DNA of 64,000 nt, from positions 62,001 through 126,000 of the forward strand of contig ML986588.1 of assembly GCA_010094045.1 (NCBI GenBank), read 5' to 3'. A model generated the notes under the pieces. It was not told where the DNA came from, made no database searches, and saw only the letters and a list, made by a program, of their open reading frames with translations. A program made the position numbers and the translations under genes. Origin of the DNA: Lojkania enalia. Lineage: Eukaryota > Ascomycota > Dothideomycetes > Pleosporales. Shown piece after piece: positions 47,156 through 57,800 of the stretch (position 1 is the stretch's first letter; every line of letters begins with the position of its first letter).

Positions 47156-47940
47156 TTAGACAACTCTTCTCTTCTTGGCTACCTCCCCTGCCTCTTTCAG
47201 CGAACTCATTTCCCTCTCCTTCTTTCAATCATCTCGCGTCTGCCGCTGAGCAATCTCTCGTGCAAACCTGCTCGTCCTCAATTCCTTCCACTCTGGAAGC
47301 TGGTTGCCTAGGCCTAGATACTCCTTTCGCAGATCACCATCCTCCAAGCCAGATAGCATCATAAAGTTTCTTGCTTTATTCTAGTCAGCGTTCGTGAGTC
47401 TTTCCCAAGCCAATTTGACTAATTGCTCTTGCACCGTATCCTTGTTATACCACCGCATGATATCGTTTTCGTAGTGTTCCTCCGCTTCATCGACTATCTT
47501 TAGAAACGGATCGGGGAGTGATATCTTGGGTAATTGCTATAGAAACTTCATGACGCGAGCACATTTCAGGGCAAGTGGCTTGAGGTTGGCGACGGGCGTG
47601 TTTGCAGGCCCGGGATAGTAAAGCATGGGCTCCAGTTTGTAGACTCTCTTGATCTCGTCTTCAGCAAGCAACTAATTCTGCGGCTTGGGTATCCAGCGCT
47701 TGGTGGCTGCTTTTCGGTTTGTGAGGATGCGCTTCTCTGACATTGTTAGTTGTGGCTGAGGGATGGTGTAGGGAATTGCTTCGGTTCAAGCCTAGGTCTC
47801 TTAGCCATGTGGCTGATAGCAGCAGAAAAGGCCTTGGAGCTGGTGGTGCTATCTGTCGGTCCATCGACATTCTAGTCGGTTGTAATGGAGGCGTTGCTAT
47901 TTGTTAGCGCTAGTCGTTTGCGATAGTTGATGAGCTGCAT
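47156..47940 (-). pseudogene. Decayed gene of unknown family
   Basis: A minus-strand frame from about 47720 to 47156 keeps strongly protein-like sequence (for example EDEIKRVYKLEPMLYYPG, WYNKDTVQEQLVKLAWERL, LGLGNQLPEWKELR, and a basic end VAKKRRVV). It is broken by four in-frame stops at 47672-47674, 47537-47539, 47381-47383 and 47225-47227. Upstream, a second frame starting MQLINYRKRLAL at 47940 probably holds the N-terminus, joined by a lost intron or frameshift. Three stops are TAG and one is TGA, as expected from CAG or TGG codons after transitions. I do not recognise the family. Confidence 0.6.
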
Positions 47941-49419
47941 GGTTAGAGCGGTTGCAGATAGTTACTGCCTGGGTTTGATCGAGCTATGTCATTTAATACG
48001 GCTGAAACCTAAGGATTGTCCGAGCGAAGGTAAGTTGGATAGTCGCGGCCACGTCACGTACGAAATGAATACAGTGTGAATCACCAAACTTCAAACGACA
48101 CCAAAAATTACCATATGAACATATAACAATATTTGCTGCCTACTCGTTACAGCAATGCAGGAAATTTTCCAAGAATACCAACGATAAATAATTGCCGAAA
48201 CAAGTAAAAGACATTGTGTATGACTGTATTGTCTTACATAAAGCTCTATAGACCTATGTCTAATATTTTTTGATTCACGAGCATGCAATGCAATATAAAC
48301 AAAACTCTCCTCTGTCCTATGCCTTACATTCGCATACGCTAGACATGACGTCTAGAAGGTTAGACAACCTATATCAGGTTTAGATAATATTACGAAAAAA
48401 GGAAGAAAGGATTGGCTGTGTATGTGGTTAAACGAGGGAAGATTTACATAAATGTAAAGAACCAGGAACGGGTTGACATTTAGATCTATCTCTATCTAAA
48501 TCGACTTCACGATTCGCAGCTCCAATGCCTTATAGGAACCGTGAAGGCCAGGGATGATTCGTCAACGTAATAATCAAGCGCCGATGTCAAACTAGATAGA
48601 ATAAATCAAAAACATCTCGATACCCCCAGCTTCATTTTCTCTATGCTAACTAGAGAAAAATGTGAAAGTTAGGCACGTATAGCTCCGCGAAATCGAACTC
48701 GAAATGCCACCACATTAATAATACATGTATTCTTCACGAAGGCCTCACCTAATGAAAATAAAAAACCTATGAGCACCGGCTGTTGCCATTGACAAATCAT
48801 CCTACTTTCAGCTGCTTCCTATAAGGTATATTTCAAAAGCACAGGTAAATCATAGACATGGCGAGGAATATATTTTACAAGATTCAAGATGTGTATATAC
48901 AACACCGAGGCTGCCAAAAATTCCGAATTAGCTGGCAGGACAATTTTAAGCGGAGATACCGGAATGGATCCTGAATATTCCCCAGGGACGGTAGAATTTC
49001 TCCCCGATCATCAGCCATACTTGGAGCACATTCCCACATTGGGGATTTTTGCATCAGCAACCATCAGCTACTAACTTAAAACCGGTAAGTCCAGTCCACT
49101 TGTTCATTCTGGGCATAGTTCGGACTTAGGGACACCTCCATCCGACAACTTCGTCCACCAAGCTTAAAAGATTCGGACGAACAAAGTTGGTCCGGAGAAG
49201 ATGCCAGGAGACTGGGAGGGTATAAATGAGAGGAAGGTTTGGCTATTGGGAAATGTGGACACTGTAGAAAAGAATTTCTAAGGCAACAACTATCCGACAG
49301 CCACCAAGAATTAGGCAACACCATTCCCATTTATATAAAATCTGTAAGACTGTCGATTAAGGAGAGTACCGTAACTAATATGGCCAGTCTCATCTATCCT
49401 CAGAAATATCTATTATACA
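47941..49419. other. AT-rich gene-poor region
   Basis: About 1.5 kb, distinctly AT-rich, with only short frames (48091-48288, 48889-49074). It looks like decayed sequence continuous with the two pseudogenes to its left. The last ~150 bp should hold the SDR promoter. Confidence 0.45.
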
Positions 49420-50652
49420 ATGGCTAACCCCAACTTTGGTTTCGACACCACGGCTGAAGAAGTCGCATCCTACCATTCCTCATCCATCAAAGGCAAGACA
49501 TTCCTCGTAACCGGTGTCACTCCCGGTGGTCTCGGTCTTTACACGGCGAAAGTACTAGCAGCACATTCGCCAGCTCTCATCATTCTTGCTGCGCGCTCCG
49601 CAGCTACACTCTCTGCAGCTCAAGCTGAAGTCGCTGAAGTCGCAAAAGTACCTACAAAGCTGCTCACTCTCGACCTGGGATCCATTCGCACGGTACGTTT
49701 GATCCCAATAAGATGGGTGGTTCTTTCTTTGTACAATAGCATACTACAGTACTATGTAGACGGGTATCCGCGATGACTCGTGTACATAAACAGCCTTAGA
49801 AGACTGCCTAGCTCTTATTCATTCCGGAAATCTACTAACTATTCTACCAATGATAGGTCCGAGCCGCAGCAGCTGAAGTCAACTCCTGGGATGATGTCCC
49901 AAAGATCGATGTTCTAATCAACAACGCGGGTATTATGTCCGTGCCTTTTGCGCTGAGCGAAGATGGCATCGAATCGCAATTCGCAACCAACCACATCGGC
50001 ACATTCCTTTTCACGAACCTCATCATCGATAAGATCATCGCTGCCAAGGGCCGAATCGTCAATTTATCCAGTTCAGGCCACAGATTCGGGCCTGTTAGGT
50101 TCGATGACTGGAACTTCCAAAATGGAAAAGAGTATCCAGCTATTGGTGCTTCAGTTGTAGACCCTGCATACGGCCAGTCCAAGACTGCAAATATCCTGCA
50201 TGCGGCAGCGCTCGCTGAGAGGTTGAAAGACAAGGGCGTAACAGCATTTAGTGTGCACCCTGGTGGCATCTTCACGAATCTTGGACGCTATGTTTCGATG
50301 GAAATGTGGAAGGAAAGAGGTACATATAACCCATACTTTGAAGTTACGGCCTTTTTTTTTTTTTTTTTTTTTTTCGGTTTGGTCAGTTAATTCTAATTCG
50401 TTGATAGGAGTCCTTGACGAAGACGGTAATCTCATTCCAAATGGGCCGTTCAAACTCAAGCAAATATCGCAGGGGACGGCGACCACGATAACCGCGGCCC
50501 TAGATCCAAATATTGCAGATCATAGCGGTGGTTATCTGGATGACTGCCAGCTCGCTCCTCAAAATCTTTCAGAATGGGCAACTGGCAAAGAAAATGCGGA
50601 CAAGCTATGGGCTTTGAGTGAGAAGCTCGTTGGCCAAACCTTTGATTTCTGA
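49420..50652 (+). CDS. Short-chain dehydrogenase/reductase
   Basis: Three exons: 49420..49692, 49857..50319, 50408..50652; 981 nt, 326 aa. It is an NAD(P)-binding Rossmann enzyme with the glycine motif TGVTPGGLG (about residues 31-39), NNAGIM, the Ser of NLSSSGH, and catalytic Tyr/Lys in AYGQSKTANIL, followed by FSVHPGGIFTNLG. The pattern resembles the fungal retinol-dehydrogenase/WW-oxidoreductase-like SDR group; substrate is unknown. All active-site residues are present. The first intron is unusually long for this window (164 nt), and the second contains an uninterrupted run of about 22 T. It stands alone, next to the decayed island. Confidence 0.9.
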
Positions 50653-51264
50653 GTTACTGTCGAGAATCTTACTGAAGGCTTCGAGCGCTATGACTGTATC
50701 CCTAGTAGCTTTGTCAGAAGCTCTACCGTCTCCTTAAGGATAATGAAACTATAGTTGCAGCGCACTATTTCCCTTCAAGTATTCTTATTTCTGTGTGAGG
50801 TAATATGTTCGAAGAAATAACGACGTAGAGTCAGCTTACTGCCGACTATTACAGGAAAAGAATATGTTGATCTTTTCTTACCCAAATCTGCCGTTTGGAT
50901 TGCGACCATGCCATATTTCACCCAGACCAATGTAGTTGTCCAAGTAGATTGTCAATATTCTACCTCGAAGGTGTTGCGTTTAATGTATTATACACTTTCT
51001 GAGGACTTTGACAGAACAGAGACTCTTGGCTTAAAAATTTGTAATTGAGTTCTATCGATTACGCTATCGCAAACCGCTTGCACAAAATGATGGGGAATAA
51101 TGAAATTACAGTTGATCAAAGAGTGTAATATTGAGTTAATTTGGGATGTTAACACACCCTCGTCACATGGATTGAAATAGACGATTTCAAACCCTCATAT
51201 CTAAGGGACCTGGGACTACGAATTAAAGCAAATCTTCGTACTACATATAGGAAATATAAAAGGC
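50653..51264. other. Convergent intergenic region, no gene seen
   Basis: AT-rich 3' flanks of the SDR (+) and the CxxC-rich protein (-). No protein-like frame. Confidence 0.55.
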
Positions 51265-52821
51265 TCAATAGGTGTGTTGATGCAGCGAAATGTTGAGATG
51301 AACTGGCTCGAGGTCTGAGTTCTGCATTTCTGCGTATTGCCTCAAGCCTTGCATGAGAGACTCAGAACCTGAATCTAGCTCATTGTCTTTAGAATCATAT
51401 CTACTCCAAGGATAGATGCCTGGCTGGCGCCGGAGCTCTTGGATTGGCCGTTCTATCGCTGGTAGATCGCCGAGTATCTCTTCAAATGTGACTTTGACTC
51501 CGCCTAGTGAAGAAAGGTATTTTGCTGTAGTCCCACAGATTGAGCTTCCGTCATCAGGGAAGTTAGATTCTGTATTTGCATCATTTGATGAAGGAGATGC
51601 AAGTTGTGCACTCTGCACTGGGCTGTCCAAAAGTAATTCTGTAATGTCTTCGAGCCCATCTTGATACACTCGCCGCGGTTTCTCAATTGGGCGAAAGCTG
51701 AAACGCGGTGTGGAGGAAGCGGTATCATGCCGAACTTCTAGAGCAGATGCAGGCTTGGGGGCTTGCTCACCCATTGACGGTGGTGTAGTGCTGTGTGTTG
51801 CTGAGTGACGAAGAGCACCGGATCGCCGCAAACTAGCGGACGATGTCGAAGAAAAAAACTTGACGTTTGATTTGTTTGAGCTCTGCTTGCTAATAGAAGG
51901 AAGCTGGTGAGCAACGCAAACGCAACATTCCCGGAATTCTTTGGATGCGCCAAAGACCTTGTTCCCATCATCATCAGATAGGCCTTTAATCTCACCATTA
52001 TTTCCAACTGAACTGGTAAATATCATGTTAGTCATTTGTCCACAGGCAACGCAGGCAGGGAAAAATTGGAGATATTCATCGTAAAGGCAGCCAGGAATGC
52101 TGGCACAGGTTTTGCAAAGAGGTCTGTTAGAATACTGTAACGTTGAGCGGTTTTCGGAGGCCTCGGACGCTTTTGAGGGTTGCGGTACCTCTTTTAACGC
52201 GGCAATCACGATGGGAACGAAGCGGTGGCAGGTGCAGCAAACATGACTAAATCTACCTGGACCGGCAGGTTGATTAGTGCGAGACTGACCGCATTCTAGA
52301 CAGGGAGGCCCTACAGCCCTTTGTTCTTTCTTTTCGTTGCTGAACAACTTCTTTCCCACTGTAGTACCTTTACGAGAGCTTCCCCGTGTCATACTAAGTA
52401 GCCGAGATAGTTCACTCCTAGGTTGTTGAGAGATGGGGTATTTGCGATCTGTATGTTTAGCGACGGAGCGGCTAGGTGCATCTCGTATCTCATCTTGCCT
52501 AACCGATACCCTCCGCTTCGGAAGGGTAGTAGCAGATTGTGTAAGGTCACCCACAGAGCGGGGTTGTCGTACAGACGAAGACTGTGTAGTTCTGCGGACT
52601 TCTTTGGCAACAATTATTGGCTTAATGCCTTCGGAGAAGCTGACGCACCCTACTGGTTGTCTCCGTGCAAGGTCACGTCCGGCGTAAGTATTGAGCTGAG
52701 AGACGGGCGCCACGCGTCGTCCGTCTTCAGTGCGCTTAACCCGGGAAGAACTTGAATCAAGATTATATTCTGGATTGCATGAGGTTCCCATGACCTTGAT
52801 TTCGGGTCGTGGTGATGCCAT
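51265..52821 (-). CDS. Uncharacterised CxxC-rich protein
   Basis: A single 518-aa frame from MASPRPEIKVMGTS. Residues about 1-170 are basic and Ser/Arg-rich, probably disordered. Residues about 175-310 hold a cluster of cysteine pairs: CLECGQS, VCCTCHRF, CKTCASIPGC, CVACGQM and ECCVCVAH. The four or more C-x2-C pairs with His nearby suggest a zinc-binding module, though it does not match RING, PHD or C2H2 spacing that I know. The C-terminal ~200 residues are again low-complexity and acidic. No membrane segment or signal peptide. I do not recognise the family; the long open frame and ordered cysteine spacing argue that it is real. Confidence 0.65.
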   Translation of the reverse strand: MASPRPEIKVMGTSCNPEYNLDSSSSRVKRTEDGRRVAPVSQLNTYAGRDLARRQPVGCVSFSEGIKPIIVAKEVRRTTQSSSVRQPRSVGDLTQSATTLPKRRVSVRQDEIRDAPSRSVAKHTDRKYPISQQPRSELSRLLSMTRGSSRKGTTVGKKLFSNEKKEQRAVGPPCLECGQSRTNQPAGPGRFSHVCCTCHRFVPIVIAALKEVPQPSKASEASENRSTLQYSNRPLCKTCASIPGCLYDEYLQFFPACVACGQMTNMIFTSSVGNNGEIKGLSDDDGNKVFGASKEFRECCVCVAHQLPSISKQSSNKSNVKFFSSTSSASLRRSGALRHSATHSTTPPSMGEQAPKPASALEVRHDTASSTPRFSFRPIEKPRRVYQDGLEDITELLLDSPVQSAQLASPSSNDANTESNFPDDGSSICGTTAKYLSSLGGVKVTFEEILGDLPAIERPIQELRRQPGIYPWSRYDSKDNELDSGSESLMQGLRQYAEMQNSDLEPVHLNISLHQHTY

Positions 52822-54528
52822 TATATTTTAAAAAGGCATGCAACTTGACCAACAGACGCGCGACTTTGGATCAGGTGAACAATAAGAATCAGTGTCGGAC
52901 TAGGAAGTGTTTAAGAAGGTATAAAGGTTTGGAAAACGAAGACATTGTGAGGCTGGATATAGTAGCTACGATATTAACAAATATAAGGGCTCTGCTAGTA
53001 TAGTTGCTAAACAATGGATGCTTCATCCTCCAGTACACGGTCTGACCATCGTTGCGATATTGTTTTACAATCATTAAACACCGCCGCTGTCTCTGTGCAA
53101 AGTCTTCCGTTGAGCTCACATTTCTAAATGAAAAACCCGAAATACTCGGAGCTACGATATGGAAAACCTGTTGGGCGCTACAGTATGATTTCTAGTGTCC
53201 TATATTTCAGGTATACAATACTCTAAATAATCAACTAATGATTAGTAGTCGCCGGTGACTAAGGAGCACGACCTATTCTACTAAACATCAGCGGGTAGCC
53301 GGCGGATTAGCAGCAGGTTAAGTAGTCAACTTAATAGTGTACCAGTTGCTATGTTTCGACGTGATTAATCCTACACCTCAGAGCGATAGCTCGGACACTG
53401 GAAAAAAGCGAGAACTATACACTCATGTGAATTTTAGTTGGACTAACGTGCTACTAGCTAATTATCTAGAACGGCGCTCTAATGCGTTAGGCGGCGTTGA
53501 TCGATTAAGGTCTACGCCGTGGGAGAGCAGGTGCATTTTTTCTTTTTTATCTCCTTCGTGTTGCTGACTTGGGTGCTAATAATCGTCTGACCAATGTTCA
53601 ACCGGTGCTAGGTCTCGGCCAACGTGCTGGGTGCGCGCTTCTGTTCACATCTGCCTGGCTCTTCTCACTTCGGGTCCGCTTCGGGAATGCTGATAAGACC
53701 ATGTGACAGATTCTGACGTCGTTATACCTGATATTGAAGCCTTTAAAGACGTCTACTTCTCCGCTACATTCGGGGAAGGCTGCACATTCGCTCTACCATG
53801 ACTCAATATAAAAGGCGCAGCAACCAAGGCCGCTAAAAGTAAGGTGGCAATCGGGCAATAGGGCTTTTTGCATTATGTCGGACCGAGAGAAAAAGAAGTC
53901 CCATTTAAAATTTTCGAAAATTGAAAATTTAGTTCTCTCTTAACCTTTTCAATATCTACGTTTAGGCTTAGCGGTCTGTAGCGTAGTCATCGGCATCGCA
54001 AACTACGCGATTTATACCGAGGCGGCGTGCAAATTAGTTTTTATCACAAAGTCCTTGGTATGATTTTGTCATACGTGCGTCTGAAGTTAAATGATCTCGA
54101 GTTAATTTCCCTGGTTCTACTCGCATCAGACTTCCAGATTTTTGCCTACATTCTGAATGCGATATCTGAGATACGAGTACTCCAAGACGTTCTTACTGCA
54201 ACCTCAATATGGTAGAGCAATCATAGACATGATTAGGCATGCGGACTTCCCTTTCTTTAGGTCCTAAACGACCAGCATCCATACATAACACGGTTACACA
54301 TATATGGCCCTGTGCGTGCAGTAGATCCAGCAAACTTAAAGCGCGCGGCGGCACAAAGCCTTCGTGGGCGCTTACCGGACGGCATCGGCAGGCTGGTATA
54401 ATGATACTCAAGTTAAGGGGTTGGATGTACCATACTTCTCTTCTCCGAGAGCTTGCAAAAAGGATGGAGTACGAATGTGAGGGACTAGCTCCATCACCGT
54501 TGCCCAAAGATGAAGGACGCTTCAAACG
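52822..54528. other. Gene-poor AT-rich region
   Basis: About 1.7 kb with no convincing frame. It includes a short AT-rich palindrome-like stretch near 53906-53932 (AAAATTTTCGAAAATTG). Frames at 53337-53567 and 54239-54757 are not protein-like; the latter is largely antisense to cyclin L. Confidence 0.45.
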
Positions 54529-55474
54529 TCAACCTTCCCCCCCATTCAAAGTTCTTCTAGCTATGAGTTCTGCTTCCACAGCATCTACAGTCATGGGAAC
54601 CTTCTTATCTCCCCACCTGGCTTTCTCCGCAGCTGCGAAAGTCTCGACGCTCAAGAGTCCTACTACAAGAAACCCTAATTCTTCTCTATCGGTATCGAAG
54701 ACCTCCCACCATTCGACATCGGGTAACTTCATCATCACTTCTTTTGCAGCAAGGTAGATGGCCGCTGTTGCTAGATACGGTGGGTGGTGTGTTAGATATA
54801 GAAGTTGTGGGCTCAGCAAAGCGGCGTTCAAATGGCCAATCGCCCTCTTCGCTAGCTCCGATGCACGTGGATGTGTGAAAACGTCGAGAGCCTGTAGGTA
54901 TGTGATGCAGAGAGTGTGGGGCAGTGATACCTGCAATTGAAAGCCCAATGTCTTCAGTATCTGCTGCTCTGTCTTAAAGAGCGTCGTCCTCCGCGATTGG
55001 AAAGTCCCCTCGGAGACATAATATTCCTCGGCATTCTTCTTAGTTTGCAGCTGGTCGGATTCGATAAAGGTAGAAGGGAAGGTATTGAGGAAAGCATAGA
55101 CGTTGATGATGCTCCGCGCGGACTTTGGGAAGGCAGACAGCTTGGATGCCAAGAACAGCGATCCGGACGAAACTTGCTATTGCGCGTACTACATTAGCAT
55201 CATCTCACAAATTTTAAGCTTGGAGTTATACCTCGGCGCCATATTCGAGCAGACTTCCTCCTTCAGACCCCGCCCAGAATCTTGTAAAGATGACAATTGC
55301 ATGCGCTATCACTTCTTGCGGTAACCTGAGCAGAACGCCTGCAGCTTGCGTAAGCCTGGCTCCAGCGAAGCGGATTGAATCCTCGAGGTCGAGTGGGATG
55401 CCGTTCAGCTGCGAAGAAGAGCTCTCGAGCTGAGCAACCGTAGCCAATGGGTTCGCGAGCGGTGAGGATTGCAT
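54529..55474 (-). CDS. Cyclin L-like cyclin
   Basis: Two exons on the minus strand, 55474-55232 and 55176-54529, phase 0; 891 nt, 296 aa. The first cyclin fold contains LTQAAGVLLRLPQEVIA, which closely matches the cyclin L signature LIQAAGILLRLPQ, then VSSGSLFLASKLSAFPKSAR joined across the intron, and SIINVYAFLNTF. The second fold begins EQQILKTLGFQLQVSLPHTL and includes YLATAAIYLAAKEV. The protein stops soon after the second fold, without the RS tail of animal cyclin L, as in fission yeast. Cyclin L is the partner of CDK11 kinases; a CDK11-like gene lies about 10 kb away in this window. Confidence 0.88.
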
Positions 55475-56339
55475 GATCGTGGTAGTGAGTAGTTCGTTCG
55501 GTAGGTAGTATATAGGCGAGATACAGCAACTATGAAACGCTGATGTTAATGGGTGGAGATGATCCAGTACCTAGGTGTTTCGAGGTTGACATAAACAACT
55601 AAACCAAATCGGGACAGGCACCTCATTACCAAACCCCCACACTGGGAGTGCCTCATTACGAGTTGGATATTATACATACGTGGTCGAGATGCTCGTAATT
55701 AGTTCTACAGTATAAGACCCGAAGAGGTTATGCTAACCCTTTTTGCGTCAAAACAGTACGAACCGCAATAACGATGCTCTGCCTAATTATTATACAATTG
55801 CCATTGCATACTCAATGCGTGACGCTTCAATTTGTCAACATGTTTCAGAAAGATTCGTTTATGACCACAGAATCATTATTTGCCAATATCTCCTAGAAAA
55901 AGGCCACACTCTCGAACTCTTTCAAGCTGCACAATGCATTGCACACAGCCTCCCCCTGGAAACGCCAAAGTGTTCTTGGGCTCTAAAGGCGTCGCGTTTG
56001 GCATGATAACTGCAATTTGCTATACCCAAGATTTCTATTAGCGGCCAATTTGCGGTCTTTCTGGTAGTCGGCATAGAGATAAATGATCTGTAAGCATGCA
56101 ACACTGCGCTGGGTGCTTGACCAGAATTGATAGAATTGTGACGCTAACTTTTGAAGTGTATTACTATGACTTCTAAGTTCCCGAGAAGTCCGGGATTCGT
56201 TGAACTACTAATGCTGACTAAGTCGTTTCTGAAAATCTCGTTCTCAATTAGGTTCGCCTACGCCGTGGCTCATTATAGTTTACTATCTGATCCAGTCCAT
56301 GTTGGTTCCGCTTCGCTCTCTACTGTCTACGCCCCTCAT
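55475..56339. other. Intergenic region, no gene seen
   Basis: About 865 bp: the cyclin L upstream region and 3' flank of the next minus-strand gene. The frame 55743-56006 has no recognisable features. Confidence 0.5.
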
Positions 56340-57469
56340 CTAGCAAAATTCATCATGCATTTGCTCAAGTAATCGTGTGGACACTGGACCTTGGCCTTCA
56401 AGATGCATGTCTTCTGTAGGATCGAAGGAAGGGCCTAGCTTTAAGTGTATCCACTCGGGGATGGAGGCCATTAACTCTCGAAAGAATCCGCGAAATACAA
56501 AATGCGCGTTCTCCCAGTCTTGGAGTTCGGTACGGGCCCAGTCGTGGTACCGGGGATGGAAACTTGGTATTATGTGGAGAAATCGTATAGCTGGGAATGA
56601 GGAGAAGAAGGCCGCCCAATCGATGTAGTAGTTCATCCGCTGAGAATCTTTTAGCTGCAGCTCAAGCTGCAGTCTGGTAATGCGATCGCATTTCCAACCA
56701 ACCGGCGCGTCTATGGTAGTAAAGCAGAAGTTTTCTAGAGACATGGCAAACCAGTTGTTTTGGTATAAGAAATCGGTGGCCTCATCATGAAGTTGCTGTG
56801 ATGCCTGGAGCACATTTGAATGGATAATAGGTTCTGCCGTGGACTCCCTGGGAATGATAGGACGTTTTCCAGTTTGAGCTCGCTTTTGATTTAATCGTTC
56901 CCGGGTGCGTTTGGCGGTGACACGCTTCCTCTGCCCTCGGATAATTGCTCTTGCTTCAATAATAGGCACTTTGCTCCCACGGCGAATGACGAGATATGAA
57001 TATACGTGATCACGCACTTCACGAGGCAAATCCAAGAATCGAAACGGTTGACTAGTATTTACTAGAACTTGCCGAGGAGCAAATTTGTGCCTTTCCGCAA
57101 TCAGAATCTGATGGCACAACAAGAATCCCATATTTCGGATGAAGGTACTCACGGATGATTCTTCGTGGCTATTTTAGGTTGTAGAGTATCTTCGTTGATT
57201 TCATTTACAATTATTCCTGATGTTTCTCCGGAACATGCTGTGACTTCTTCTTTCTTACACTTTCGTTGTGGATTTCGTCGTAGAGCCATCAGGGACATGT
57301 AAAATTGTTGGATCTGAAGAGCGTTAGATATTGTGAAGTTGAGTTGGAGGAGATGGGCATTTAGTGTCTGTACCTTAACAATATTACAACAACAAGCCAC
57401 ATCCTTCATTACACAGTGTACAGATGGCGGCCCCGACACACTATGGTTGCGCCTGTGAATTCGGGCCAT
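56340..57469 (-). CDS. Hypothetical protein, F-box/2EXR-like
   Basis: Exons on the minus strand: 57469-57153 and 57090-56340 give 1068 nt, 355 aa. A further stopless 60-nt intron at 57373-57314 (GTACAG to CTTCAG, TCTAAC branch point) is likely, which would give 335 aa. After the splice comes FRFLDLPREVRDHVYSYLV, an F-box/2EXR-like opening typical of fungal proteins that begin with an LPxEVRxxIY helix. Downstream are SNVLQASQQLHDEATDFLYQ and LEFC-type segments, also standard in that group. The N-terminal part has a short cysteine cluster (VACCCNIV) and is basic. Function is unknown; such proteins may be ubiquitin-ligase adaptors, but that is not shown. Confidence 0.6.
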
Positions 57470-57800
57470 CTTGAATTGAAGGGCCGGAAAGCCCAGTATC
57501 CAGAAGGACCGTGCGTCAGGATAGACCTGAGCGAAGTCGAGAGGGTCTGGGAAAGGCCGCCGTTGAATATTTGAAGAGGAGCGTGCACAGTATATAACAG
57601 AAGGTATTAGAACGAGATTTGAGAAATAAACCTGGTCAAGCGGGATAGGTGATGCTGGTTGGAATATGCGGGGGCCTTAATTAGCATATTATAGCTTAGT
57701 GTTTCAGACCCGAGATCTTATTGGCGATAACGGATCTTTTATGATAACGGCGTTGTAATGTTAGAAACGGAGTACCTATTCTAGATGGGTAGTGACGCGG
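57470..57800. other. Intergenic region, no gene seen
   Basis: 331 bp between two minus-strand genes; it probably holds the promoter of the upstream one and the 3' end of the other. Confidence 0.55.
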
